Positions 31,410 through 40,563 of a stretch of DNA of 64,000 bases are shown one piece after another (positions within the stretch are counted from its first letter, which is position 1; each line of letters starts with the position of its first letter). The DNA is taken from positions 1 to 64,000 of the forward strand of contig LT598462.1 in the NCBI GenBank assembly GCA_900074745.1, read 5' to 3'. A program made the position numbers and the translations under genes. Under the pieces are notes generated by a model. It worked only from the letters and a program-made list of their open reading frames with translations, did not search any database and was not told the origin of the DNA. Source of the DNA: Lachancea mirantina (lineage: Eukaryota > Ascomycota > Saccharomycetes > Saccharomycetales > Saccharomycetaceae).

Positions 31410-31776
31410 TGTTAGAAGGAGCTGGAGAGAAGATAATATCGTTAAATTTTATAATCACGTGATCGAAGTGACAGAATAAAATTAGAGGAATGGACGGACG
31501 GCTCATGATCAAGATGAAGTCGTAGGGAGCAAATGATTCTAGCGATGGTCATGATGTCGGCACACTCCGTCATCACCGTAAGAGTTTAGAACAGTGTTAC
31601 AAAAATTGTATAAAAGGAGCTGATATGACCAAGATCATAGTGGCCATGGTCGTAAGATAGCCACGGAGAGATATCAGTACTCAACCCTTATCTGCCCTTT
31701 TGTTTAAATTTACTATGAACAAATTAGATGAACAAAACAGGAGCCTATCGACTACCGACAATGGTACACATCAACA
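31410..31776 (+). mobile_element. Solo LTR, shortened (copy H)
   Basis: About 367 bp from TGTTAGAAGGAGCTGG to ACACATCAACA, shorter than the 420-434 bp of the other copies. It keeps ATCACGTGATCG and the TTGTATAAAAGGAGCTGATATGACC block. It resembles copies A, B and F more than C and G. No target-site duplication is visible. Confidence 0.87.
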
Positions 31777-31902
31777 TATACCATAATCTTACTCGCTTGC
31801 AAAGTATTTTATAAAACAGAAAATTCAAAAAGACCAATATTTAAAATTCCATATATGATGTATTTTGTGAATTAAGGATACCTCAAAAGTGACCGCATAT
31901 TT

Positions 31903-33450
31903 TCAAAGCACATATCTAAATTCCAGATTTTCTTTGTCCGTTAAATCAGCAAACTCTGAGTTTTGTTGGTGGTGAATCTTTCCCTCTTCGGCTAACCTGT
32001 CTCTTCTCAAGTTTTCTTTGCGGTTTACAAAATAAAGCAATGGTAGCGTTGTCAAAGTAATCGCGTAGAAGGCAACCATCACAATTTTAGCAGGGCGATA
32101 TTCAGGAGCATCTTGAGCCTTGAAGGTTTGAGGGCCAATTAGATTTCCTACGCAATACCCAATCAGATATATAGCACCAACCGTTGTTTTCTTTGTATAT
32201 CCCGAAACATTTGACGAGACGATGGAAAACATAACTATCATTGCTCCTGGCGAAACCATCAAAAGATAGTAACCGGCCAACTGGGCCTTAGGCGGACCTG
32301 CAAAGGACATCAAGCAAGAGCCAATCAGTGCGATAGTAGTAGTGATTGACGCGAGAAGCATCCTATTTTTGACGAAAGGAGAAATGATCCCAAACAATAT
32401 CAGTCCACCAAACTCGCATCCACCAGCGGGTAAACCCATAAGCAAAGTCATCATTTCATCATATCCCATTGTTCCTTTGATCAAAAGAGATGAAAAAGTA
32501 CCAATACCGCCGTTGGGAATATTCAGAGCGACAGAAGAGAAGAACATAATCCAAGTGCGCACGTCTTTCAAAGCCTCAATAAACTGATACCTTTTGAATT
32601 TGTGATTTCCTACTCCTTGCTGATTTTCGCGCAGCCTCTGAACGATTAATTCTTTCTCAAAATCATTTAGAAACCAAGCTTTGAATGGAGTGTCAGGGAT
32701 AATCAGCAAGAAAGCAAACCCTAAAAAGATGGTTATAACACCACAGATAATGAAAACCAACTTCCATCCCGGCATGGGCAACGTATTTTGCCTCTTAGCC
32801 AAGCCATACGCCATGGATCCTCCAATAATTTGTCCCAGTCCATTAAAGGCCACCCAAAAGGATGTTCTCGAGCCCTGATGTTTCCGATGATAATATTGGG
32901 CAGTCAGTAGCATAAATCCCATTGAGGTGCTGGATTCAAGCATTCCAAGGATTGTTCTAATAGCAATGAATCCAGGGTACGTCGCAACAGAGGTTAATGT
33001 CAAAACAAACCCCCAAATTATGAGGAAAACACCCAAAGTCTTAGCCAGCGGAAATCTTTGCAGTAGCCAAGCAGCAGGGTACTCAAACACGAGATACCCT
33101 AGGTAAAAACTGGTTCCGGACCAGCTATACATGTTTCCTTTCATTTTTAAATCCTTTTGTAATCCCATTACTGCAGCGTATGACATTGACGTTTTGTCGA
33201 GAAATTGGGCGGCGTAAACTAGAGCCATAGTTGGAAAAACAATCATGTCAATCTTACGTGTTAATCTTCTGTCGGCTTCGGGGTCAACGTCTTTGTGTTG
33301 GGAGACTTGCAAAGCATAGTCTAATGCCTCGTCGGCATCTTTACGATTAGAGATACCCTTGAACTCAGAAACGTCATCAAAAAAATCAATTGACCCCTGT
33401 TGAACATTGTCGGTCTCTATTATCACGGCGTCTTCTTTCTCGTGTGCCAT
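31903..33450 (-). CDS. MFS permease, DAL5/allantoate (anion:cation symporter) family
   Basis: A 515-residue plasma-membrane permease with about 12 helices. The N-terminal tail of about 70 acidic residues is followed by RRLTRKIDMIVFPTMALVYA and AAQFLDKTSMSYAAVMGLQK, the hallmark of the Dal5/Tna1/Seo1 group that imports carboxylate anions such as allantoate, ureidosuccinate, nicotinate or dipeptides. Helices 3-5 carry RTILGMLESSTSMGFMLLTA and the loop with YYHRKHQGSRTSFW. It is divergent from a type-B carboxylesterase with a 531-bp shared promoter, which suggests uptake and hydrolysis of one ester or amide. The exact substrate is unknown. Confidence 0.92.
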   Translation of the reverse strand: MAHEKEDAVIIETDNVQQGSIDFFDDVSEFKGISNRKDADEALDYALQVSQHKDVDPEADRRLTRKIDMIVFPTMALVYAAQFLDKTSMSYAAVMGLQKDLKMKGNMYSWSGTSFYLGYLVFEYPAAWLLQRFPLAKTLGVFLIIWGFVLTLTSVATYPGFIAIRTILGMLESSTSMGFMLLTAQYYHRKHQGSRTSFWVAFNGLGQIIGGSMAYGLAKRQNTLPMPGWKLVFIICGVITIFLGFAFLLIIPDTPFKAWFLNDFEKELIVQRLRENQQGVGNHKFKRYQFIEALKDVRTWIMFFSSVALNIPNGGIGTFSSLLIKGTMGYDEMMTLLMGLPAGGCEFGGLILFGIISPFVKNRMLLASITTTIALIGSCLMSFAGPPKAQLAGYYLLMVSPGAMIVMFSIVSSNVSGYTKKTTVGAIYLIGYCVGNLIGPQTFKAQDAPEYRPAKIVMVAFYAITLTTLPLLYFVNRKENLRRDRLAEEGKIHHQQNSEFADLTDKENLEFRYVL

Positions 33451-33981
33451 TTTTATGTGAGGTGATTACCAACGGCAGTTAAGGTATTGTATTGTTCCAC
33501 ACCAATAAGTTGTGCGAAGTTTGGGAGAACTAAGAAACTTTCAGCAGAAGTGAAGACCTGCTACATGCTTATATTCCAATTTTTTTTAGAGTTCAGGTGT
33601 CTTCGTGTGAGTTTGTTCGGGTGGGCTTCCATAGATGCATGTCTGGGCTATTCAATACTGCAAAGTCGATATAGCTTGATAGGGTAAACACCCGAGAAAA
33701 AAGATACCTAGAGTACAGTGATATCGAAATTCCCAGATATCCATCAATAAGTAATGGAAGACGGAAATTACGTAAGTGATACTGAAGCGTGATTTCCGGG
33801 TGTCTATCCTATCGCTACACTCACCAAAGATAATGGGCTTGTCATACATGCGCTAATCAAAAGTATATCTTATATTACCTGCTTGGAAGTTGACAAAATC
33901 TACCGTGCTAAGGAGACACTAGACACTTATAGTTTCGAATTCCATCAAGGCTAGCCAAAGCTAAATACCACCAGAACAAAA
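33451..33981. other. Shared promoter of the DAL5-like permease and carboxylesterase
   Basis: 531 bp between divergent start codons. The main recognisable feature is the inverted repeat at 33762-33798 (separate entry). A TATAGCTTG-like stretch at 33671 and TATATCTTATA at 33863 are AT-rich candidates for core promoters. Confidence 0.5.
33762..33798. promoter_or_regulatory. Inverted-repeat operator candidate
   Basis: CGGAAATTACG (33762-33772) and CGTGATTTCCG (33788-33798) are reverse complements at 10 of 11 positions, with 15 bases between. Each arm carries a CGG triplet at its outer edge, as in targets of Zn2Cys6 dimers. It lies 185 bp before the carboxylesterase ATG and 312 bp before the permease ATG, so one dimer could serve both genes. 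A Zn2Cys6 gene lies just beyond the esterase. Confidence 0.45.
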
Positions 33982-35601
33982 ATGTACGAATCTCCAGTCA
34001 TTGAGCACTCGAAGTTTACAACAACACTTACGGATGGGTTAGGGACTCTCACAGCGTTGACGATTTGTGACGGCAATATGAACGAAAAGTGCCATCGCTA
34101 TACTGGAATTCGGTTTGCGAAGCCTCCAGTGGGCCAAATGAGATGGCGCAGACCACAACCACTGCCTCAAGGTTACGACTACTCCGGTGATTACTCCTCT
34201 TTTCGAACAATTTGCCCTCAACCTTTTTACAACAACAGAGGTGGAAAGCCTAACCCCGATTTTAAGTACGATGAAGATTGCCTTTTTTTGAATATCTGGG
34301 TTCCTGCCAGTGAGCCACCCTCGGAGGGCTGGCCTGTTTTGTACTTCATTCATGGGGGCTGGCTTCAGGTCGGAAACCCCCTACATTACCGCCAATGCGA
34401 TCCGCAGGACTTACAAGCAGAGGATTGCTTTGAAAAATTCATACTTGTATCACCGGGATACAGATTGAATATCTTTGGATTTCTAGCCTGCAAAGAGCTC
34501 TTGGATGAAGATGAGAAGAACTCAAACTTCGGCTTCTGGGATCAGCGCCTCGGTCTTGAGTGGGTGTACCAACACATTTCAAAACTAGGAGGAAATAGCG
34601 ATAATATCACCGTGGGCGGAGTAAGCGCAGGTTCTTATTCTTCAATCTTTCAAATTGCATATGAACTTAATCACCCAGAGGCCAATCAGATTATCAAAAA
34701 AGTACTTCTTCTATCGAACGGCTTAGCTATTCAGCCAAAGTCTGTTGCAGAGTGTGAGGAACAGTACCAGGAGGTTTTAGAAACTTTTGACATTGATTCT
34801 ACCCTCCCTGGCGCCAGACAGCTGGAAGCCTTGCGCGACATTCCTTTTAAGACTATTTCCGACAAAATTCTGGACTTGAATTTGCACACATTTAGAGGAG
34901 TTACCGATAATGACATGGTCTCGCCTAATATGCTTCGAGACATCGTGGACGGTACCTTTGGGAACAAAGCCAGGGTCAAGGGTACGTCCTTTATTATTGG
35001 AGAGGTCATCAACGAGCACGCAATCTACTCTAATACCAATCCACCAAAAAGCACACTAGACCTGTTTAACCAGATTAACAACTATTATCCTAAGCCAGTA
35101 ACTAAAGCTCTCTTAGATCTATATCCTGACTTGCCTAAAGCTGATAGCGAGGAGGAGCATTTAGCAAATCTGAAATTCTTGTACGGCAAGATAATCAGTG
35201 ACGGGCAAGTGTATGCCTCTAGTCGGGTCCTGGTCAACAGTTTGATCCAGGGAAGTGTTCCTGCGGACAAGATCAATCGCTATCAAATTGCCTTCAGAGG
35301 CTCTTACTTTGACAAGTATGAGCCGCCAGAGATTCTAGTACCCCATGCAGGAGATATGGGTTTATGGTTTTATAATTATGTTGACGGCATTTTACCAGAA
35401 GAGAGGCCAATTTACCATTCATGGTTGAAGCCATATTGTCAATGGCTTAAAGACGGGCGTATGGATTGGGGATCAACCAACCCCCTGCAAATGCGGTTCC
35501 TAAATTCTGATGGGTCTATTGAGGTAAAGCCTGATTCGAATTGGGAGTGGGGGTTGAAGGTCGGAAATGTCCTTGCAACTGCTTCGGGCCTTTCAGTTTA
35601 A
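33982..35601 (+). CDS. Type-B carboxylesterase
   Basis: A 539-residue alpha/beta hydrolase of the cholinesterase/type-B carboxylesterase family. The early segment YTGIRFAKPPVGQMRWRRPQ is the usual family start, EDCLFLNIWVP is the second signature and VLYFIHGGWLQVG is the oxyanion hole. The nucleophile is the Ser of VGGVSAGSYSS (G-x-S-A-G). No signal peptide is seen (MYESPVIEHSKFTTTLTDG), so it is probably intracellular, unlike many fungal lipases. A candidate His region near the C-terminus is LVPHAGDMGLWFYNY. It is divergent from a DAL5-type permease and convergent with a Zn2Cys6 regulator, which fits a small catabolic cluster. The substrate is unknown. Confidence 0.92.
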   Translation: MYESPVIEHSKFTTTLTDGLGTLTALTICDGNMNEKCHRYTGIRFAKPPVGQMRWRRPQPLPQGYDYSGDYSSFRTICPQPFYNNRGGKPNPDFKYDEDCLFLNIWVPASEPPSEGWPVLYFIHGGWLQVGNPLHYRQCDPQDLQAEDCFEKFILVSPGYRLNIFGFLACKELLDEDEKNSNFGFWDQRLGLEWVYQHISKLGGNSDNITVGGVSAGSYSSIFQIAYELNHPEANQIIKKVLLLSNGLAIQPKSVAECEEQYQEVLETFDIDSTLPGARQLEALRDIPFKTISDKILDLNLHTFRGVTDNDMVSPNMLRDIVDGTFGNKARVKGTSFIIGEVINEHAIYSNTNPPKSTLDLFNQINNYYPKPVTKALLDLYPDLPKADSEEEHLANLKFLYGKIISDGQVYASSRVLVNSLIQGSVPADKINRYQIAFRGSYFDKYEPPEILVPHAGDMGLWFYNYVDGILPEERPIYHSWLKPYCQWLKDGRMDWGSTNPLQMRFLNSDGSIEVKPDSNWEWGLKVGNVLATASGLSV

Positions 35602-35921
35602 CAACTGTCTTTCATGCTCCCGCAACTTGATCTTTTTTTGGTAATTACCCCATCGAGTGAAAGCACTTTCACTCTGATGTCATATACATATGCCACAAAC
35701 TCTACGTAAAAAATTTTAACAAATTAACTTGAGCTGTATTCAATTATCACGCTCTCATAGCAGCGATACACACAGCTTTGAATCTTCAAAAAGCCTTCCC
35801 CATATTTCCGCCATTAAATCCACGGAGGCTCTTCCTTCTCGCAGGCTTGTCAATAACAATTTAAGTCGCACATTCTCAGCTTATCAGCTTATCAGCTTAT
35901 CAAATATCGAAGTTTCTTGAT
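35602..35921. other. Tail-to-tail intergenic with tandem CTTATC
   Basis: 320 bp between the 3' ends of the carboxylesterase and the Zn2Cys6 gene. AAAAAATTTTAAC lies at 35708-35720, and three tandem AGCTTATC units lie close to the regulator's stop codon. Confidence 0.5.
35878..35901. repeat. Triple tandem AGCTTATC (three GATAAG on the - strand)
   Basis: The 8-bp unit AGCTTATC occurs three times head to tail, giving CTTATC at 35880-35885, 35888-35893 and 35896-35901. Each reads GATAAG on the - strand. The place is unusual: a tail-to-tail intergenic region, 20 bp beyond the stop codon of the Zn2Cys6 gene. Confidence 0.7.
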
Positions 35922-37997
35922 TTAGTCTTCCGGTTTGTTCTCTTGAAGAAAATATTCAACGAAATGGTCAGGATCTAGTGGAAACGATCCTTCGCAAAAC
36001 ACTGGAGGAAATCTGTTTTCGTCATTGAGTGCGCCTAATGAAGCGTCGAGTTTGCCCCAGTTGTCTTCCGTCGGCTCATCGTCATTGACTCTTGGCCTCG
36101 TATCAAGAGCAGCATCGGGGCTGCGTGCATCTCCAATACCAAGCACTGCCTCATCGATCCAGCGCTGATAACCTTGCCCCTGTTGAATGATGTCCTTCAG
36201 ACCCAAAATGACATTAGTGCTTCTTTGAGTATACTTGCAACTCTGCGAAATTTGTTGCAGAATGCTAACAGACTCATTTAGCCTTTGAAGTACCTCTGTC
36301 GAGGGAATTAGAGCGAAATAGACAACCATCACAAATGAAGCAGCATGGCACGCATTATAGTCGTTAAAAGAGTAACAAGAGAGCAAATTGTTGGTCCGCA
36401 AATTCAAGAGAATTTCTACAATTTCGCTCGCTGCCTTGTAGGTGTAGCCTACCATTTGTGATGCGAAGGAGTTCATGCTCTCGTCAAGCTCTGCCGATAT
36501 ATTTGAGTACCTAAGCTTGAGTAAGAGAAATGGTCGCCCAAGCGTTATTTTTGCTAAGTTGTGAGCAAAGTGAACGTGAACGGCTCCTCTATAAGAGCGC
36601 TCACCGATACCCATCAATTTCAGCTCGAACTGCGGAGGCACCTGTCGGCGCCATCGCTCTATACTATGATAAAGGTCCATGATTGTCGCAAACTTCAGGC
36701 CATCTGTAGCTCTTCGAAACCACATGTCATGGATTTTAATAGTTAAAAGAGACACGGTAATAATGAGTATCATACAGCTGACGTTTGCGTTCTCTGAATT
36801 TGCGTCCAGACCATCACAGTAAGCCGGGAGGTCGAGATCTATCTCAGAAACAGGCAAGGTCTCTGGACGGCCCAATGCGATAGCAGAACGCCTTTCTATA
36901 GTGTAAACGCTCCAAAAGAGCCTCTTTCTAGATTCTGCCACTTTCTTGTCACAACTGTCTCCTAGTAAGAAGTTTTTATGCATACCGTTAGCTACAGCCG
37001 CTCTCATAGCTATTCCCAGGTAGATATAGGCTTTCTCTAGTTCTTGTCCTGCTAAAACGTACATGGCAGCCAGAAAGAATACCTGCACGGCCTCCACCGA
37101 GCTATCGTTAATCACCGCAGGAAAAAGTAACTGAGCATGCTCGTAAAACGTAGAGCCTGGAAACTTTCCCGTCTGACTGCCCAGTAGGATCTTGTTATCT
37201 TTCCAAACGTAGGCAAAGATAGAACCCATGCAAAGCCCCATGTATAATAGACAGACATGATTGACATCTGTCAATCCCAATTCTGACCTCTTTTGGTATA
37301 TTCGCAGCACGATAGCTTTAAACCATTTGCTATCAAAATAGAAAAATGTGTTGTTGCCGGCAACAGATACGAATGTGTTAATGAGCCTTGTTGTTTCGGC
37401 TAAGGGAGGAAGTGAGGAAAGCGCAGTTCTGAGCAAGTCTGACAAAACATGAGATGCATCGTTGGTTATACTTTCCAAGTTTTGGACTGGTACGCTACTT
37501 TCAGATGGCTCAGTTGGTGACCTGGTTTTCGAAGAGCCATGTGAGACTATTTCGTGAGCTCTAGCTACAAAGCTCGATGTGGATCCCACGTCCTCATAAA
37601 AAGTATGGCGTTCGTTGTCGTCCGATTGCTGAACGTTCCGGAGATCAATATGCATTATCATCTCTCTAGCCTTAGCATCTCCATTTAACTCAGCCAACTT
37701 GAGTTTCATTTGTTCCAAAGAGGATTCAATCCCAGGAAATGTCGTTTTGATGATCGCTTCCATGTACGAAAGTCGCTGTTCGCTAGCGAGGAGTGTTTCT
37801 TGACTAACTCGTACGTGAGGCACCCTTTTGCATTTTGCTTTTTTGGATACACATCTGTCGCATGGAAATCCTCCGAGGCACTTTGATTTTTGTCTTTTAC
37901 ACTCCAAGCAAGCGACCGCTGTGCGAAGACGTTCGCTTTCAGGAACCTTCCCTCGTCTCCTCTTTTTTACAACATTTGTTTTTCCGCTGGTGTTCAT
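35922..37997 (-). CDS. Zn2Cys6 transcription factor with fungal middle homology region
   Basis: A 691-residue nuclear regulator. Cysteines 30, 33, 40, 46, 49 and 56 form C-x2-C-x6-C-x5-C-x2-C-x6-C. A linker and heptad-like segment (about 65-105, SEQRLSYMEAIIKTTFPGIE and following) can dimerise. The fungal-specific transcription factor domain spans about 200-500, with AAVANGMHKNFLLGDSCDKK and ESRKRLFWSVYTIERRSAIA then LGRPETLP, the most conserved stretch of the family. The C-terminus is acidic. The 5' flank has three GATAAG sites within 26 bp (38132-38157), so the regulator itself may be under nitrogen control. Neighbours suggest targets among the DAL5-like/esterase pair or the ACC deaminase/VBA pair. 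Confidence 0.93.
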   Translation of the reverse strand: MNTSGKTNVVKKRRRGKVPESERLRTAVACLECKRQKSKCLGGFPCDRCVSKKAKCKRVPHVRVSQETLLASEQRLSYMEAIIKTTFPGIESSLEQMKLKLAELNGDAKAREMIMHIDLRNVQQSDDNERHTFYEDVGSTSSFVARAHEIVSHGSSKTRSPTEPSESSVPVQNLESITNDASHVLSDLLRTALSSLPPLAETTRLINTFVSVAGNNTFFYFDSKWFKAIVLRIYQKRSELGLTDVNHVCLLYMGLCMGSIFAYVWKDNKILLGSQTGKFPGSTFYEHAQLLFPAVINDSSVEAVQVFFLAAMYVLAGQELEKAYIYLGIAMRAAVANGMHKNFLLGDSCDKKVAESRKRLFWSVYTIERRSAIALGRPETLPVSEIDLDLPAYCDGLDANSENANVSCMILIITVSLLTIKIHDMWFRRATDGLKFATIMDLYHSIERWRRQVPPQFELKLMGIGERSYRGAVHVHFAHNLAKITLGRPFLLLKLRYSNISAELDESMNSFASQMVGYTYKAASEIVEILLNLRTNNLLSCYSFNDYNACHAASFVMVVYFALIPSTEVLQRLNESVSILQQISQSCKYTQRSTNVILGLKDIIQQGQGYQRWIDEAVLGIGDARSPDAALDTRPRVNDDEPTEDNWGKLDASLGALNDENRFPPVFCEGSFPLDPDHFVEYFLQENKPED

Positions 37998-38607
37998 TTC
38001 TCGTCAATCCGGACTTTGAGAATTTAAGCTATCATTCCAGTTCAGTAGCTTTCTTACCATAATTGAATTTCAATCAAGACGATGTATGATCTGATATCTA
38101 CTGATATATTTTATAACGAATACTGCCTTTTCTTATCAAGCTTATCGCTGAGATAAGATAGCTCCTTTCCTGTACGTATAATTTCAAACGAGTGTTAAAG
38201 TGCATGATTATCGGAGTGAATTTCTCTCGACCATGAGAAACAGAAAAAAATAAGCAAAATAAGTTTAACTTTAGCTTCGAGGTAAAGAGGACGACTAAAT
38301 TTCGCGTAGAGCAAAATTATGGATTGCGTTCATGAGGCCGCATTTTTTGCTCACTTGCCATACCGCTCCCTCTTCTTTTCTCACTTGGAATGATTTCAAT
38401 TAGCAGGCATTAATATAATCATAGGTCTAAAAATAAGCCAATCGAACCAGTCCCCTGGCTGTGCACATCAGTGATTATTTGAAAGAATGCTTGTTGATAA
38501 ACCATTATAGGGTTTTAACAGCTAAGCACAACAAGGCAAACAAGAGTTGGTGACTGTAGACATCTATGAAACTAGCATAAATTGACGTTATATGGACGAG
38601 TCAACAA
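37998..38607. other. Divergent-free promoter interval with GATAAG triplet
   Basis: 610 bp upstream of the Zn2Cys6 gene and downstream of carboxypeptidase S. No gene is seen. The GATAAG cluster at 38132-38157 is listed separately. Confidence 0.45.
38132..38157. promoter_or_regulatory. Three GATAAG sites upstream of the Zn2Cys6 gene
   Basis: CTTATC at 38132-38137 and 38141-38146 and GATAAG at 38152-38157, so three GATA-factor sites in 26 bp in both orientations, 135-160 bp before the ATG at 37997. Clustered GATAAG pairs are the functional unit of nitrogen-catabolite-regulated yeast promoters. Confidence 0.6.
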
Positions 38608-40341
38608 TCACATATCACTAGCGTTTAGTATCAGAGAGGCATAAAACTGAACGGAAGCGTAGTGATCTTTTGCGTACAGGTGCTCATTGGTTGTGTGTCC
38701 TGCGTTGTTTTGTGAGTCAATTCGAGTTGGTCGGAAGCGGAAGAGATTTCTAGTCAAATTCCAATAATGGCGGGTGTCCGTATTCCCTGCCATCAGGGAT
38801 GGCACTACGCGTAAAGTCTTAACGTGCATCACGTCGCTGTAAAAGGGCCCTAGAGCTGAGCTCACAGTGCCAAATACAACAGAAAAAGCCGTGGAATTTT
38901 GTGGTGACGTTTGGGCGGGCTCTAACGCTTTTCCAATTTGCGATACGCGCAGGTATCTATCGAAAGAGCTGACATCTTTTTCAGGACTGAAGAAAGAGCA
39001 GTGCATGCCGTACTTGACGCCAATGGGTTCTAATATAGCGGCAACGCGTCGTTTGACTTCCTTTAGGCTTGTACCAGGTATCAAACGGTAGTTGATTCCC
39101 ACGGATACTCTTTCTGGAAGAGCGTTTATCTTTTGTCCTCCTGAGATCAAGTCTATTCCTTGAGAGGTTAGCACCAGCGGAGCAAGAGTCGTATTTTGAA
39201 GCAGTGTACCAAGTTCAAATTCAGCTTCGGCATCACCTTTCCTGATTTTTTCAATCAAAACTGAAATGCGCTGATCATCAAAGTCTTTGCAAGATAGGTA
39301 GTCCAATACTGGGTTGTTTTTAGACACCCTTGCCAAGAAAGGTTCTGTGTTTTCTAATGATGTGACCATTTCTGCAACCATTCCTATGAGCGAGTGCTTT
39401 CCTGCCAATGATGAATGTCCCCCGGGAGCTTTCGCCTCAATCGAAACGTCTAAGTAGCCCTTTTCAGAAGTTGCCACGGTCGCATAGGCAGCGTTACTTC
39501 CAGATGCAACTGGCACGGTTATCCCCGGCCCTTCGTCCAGAATGAACTCCAGTCCATCTCGGCCGTATCTCTCCTCCAGGAATTTAGAGATTTGTAACGC
39601 CCCTCTTTGGCCGCTTACTTCCTCGTCAAATCCAAAAGCGAAAATAGCTGGTCGATTGGGCGAAAAACCGTTTTGCAACAAGAGTTCAGCTGCCTCAAGT
39701 ATTGATATTAAAGAGTTCTTATCGTCGTGAACACCACGCCCATACATGATGCCATTTTCATCAATATGGCCTTCGAATGGATTGAATTTCCAGTCACTCA
39801 AGCTTTTATTTGAGACCGAAACAGTATCTTGATGAGCCATTAAAAGAAATGGTTTCGCGGCAGATGGACAGTCCTCTCGCCCCTGCGTAGGGATCCACGA
39901 ATATAATAATCCATGACTATTAACCCTTTCAAGTGAGAGACTCTGGTGAACTAAAGGGAATTCCTTGGCTAGGAAAACTGAAAATTCGTTAAATTTGGAC
40001 CAACGCTCTTCCTTGTCGACACTGCTAAAATCATCATTGACCTGGGTATCAACCTGAATAGCACTCTGAAATCTTGAAATACTCTTTGCTTGGTATTTGG
40101 CCTCTGACAAAGTTTCCTTAATCTGCTCGTATATACTTGAGTTCACTTCAGATGTTTCAAGAGTTTGAGGCGTCCAACAATAATTACCTTGCGCACCTGT
40201 TTCCTGCGATCCCCTGTAATCAGAATCCGTTAAGTGACTGGCATCAAACCTGGTTTTTATTAGGGTACAAAATACCAGTAATGTTGTCATGGTAATGATA
40301 GCCTTACTAGCGGCCGTCCTCCTAGTTGAGTTCGGAGTCAT
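38608..40341 (-). CDS. CPS1: Vacuolar carboxypeptidase S (M20 metallopeptidase)
   Basis: 577 residues from the ATG at 40341 (MTPNSTRRTAASKAII), close to the 576 of S. cerevisiae Cps1; an earlier in-frame ATG at 40470 would add 43 unconserved residues. A single membrane anchor (about 14-30) near the N-terminus fits the type II vacuolar precursor. The dinuclear zinc site is visible in LLMAHQDTVS, GRGVHDDKNSL and GFDEEVSGQRGA, and ILDEGPGITVP follows as in yeast. Cps1 releases C-terminal residues from peptides, preferentially with penultimate Gly, and serves nitrogen salvage. The 5' flank has GATAAG at 40487 and CTTATC at 40542, which agrees with known nitrogen control of CPS1. Confidence 0.93.
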   Translation of the reverse strand: MTPNSTRRTAASKAIITMTTLLVFCTLIKTRFDASHLTDSDYRGSQETGAQGNYCWTPQTLETSEVNSSIYEQIKETLSEAKYQAKSISRFQSAIQVDTQVNDDFSSVDKEERWSKFNEFSVFLAKEFPLVHQSLSLERVNSHGLLYSWIPTQGREDCPSAAKPFLLMAHQDTVSVSNKSLSDWKFNPFEGHIDENGIMYGRGVHDDKNSLISILEAAELLLQNGFSPNRPAIFAFGFDEEVSGQRGALQISKFLEERYGRDGLEFILDEGPGITVPVASGSNAAYATVATSEKGYLDVSIEAKAPGGHSSLAGKHSLIGMVAEMVTSLENTEPFLARVSKNNPVLDYLSCKDFDDQRISVLIEKIRKGDAEAEFELGTLLQNTTLAPLVLTSQGIDLISGGQKINALPERVSVGINYRLIPGTSLKEVKRRVAAILEPIGVKYGMHCSFFSPEKDVSSFDRYLRVSQIGKALEPAQTSPQNSTAFSVVFGTVSSALGPFYSDVMHVKTLRVVPSLMAGNTDTRHYWNLTRNLFRFRPTRIDSQNNAGHTTNEHLYAKDHYASVQFYASLILNASDM

Positions 40342-40486
40342 TGTATTTTTCCTCAGAAGCCTTGGTGAAATAGATGTAGACCGGCAGAAAAATGGCGTGG
40401 AAATCTGGCTCCAATGAAGGGAATGAGTTAAAAACGCTCTCCTTTTATACAAAAAATAGTCCGCACTCATTTATTAATGTTTGAGA

Positions 40487-40547
40487 TAAGAGAAAATTGC
40501 TGGCTAAGCTTTTTACATGTGGGCTGACTCTCGAAGTTTCTCTTATC
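40487..40547. promoter_or_regulatory. Two GATAAG sites upstream of CPS1
   Basis: GATAAG at 40487-40492 and CTTATC at 40542-40547, in the 222 bp between the preferred CPS1 start and the stop codon of ACC deaminase. The two genes run in tandem, so this short space is the CPS1 promoter and the ACC deaminase 3' region at once. Confidence 0.5.
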
Positions 40548-40563
40548 TGCTACGTATTTCAGT

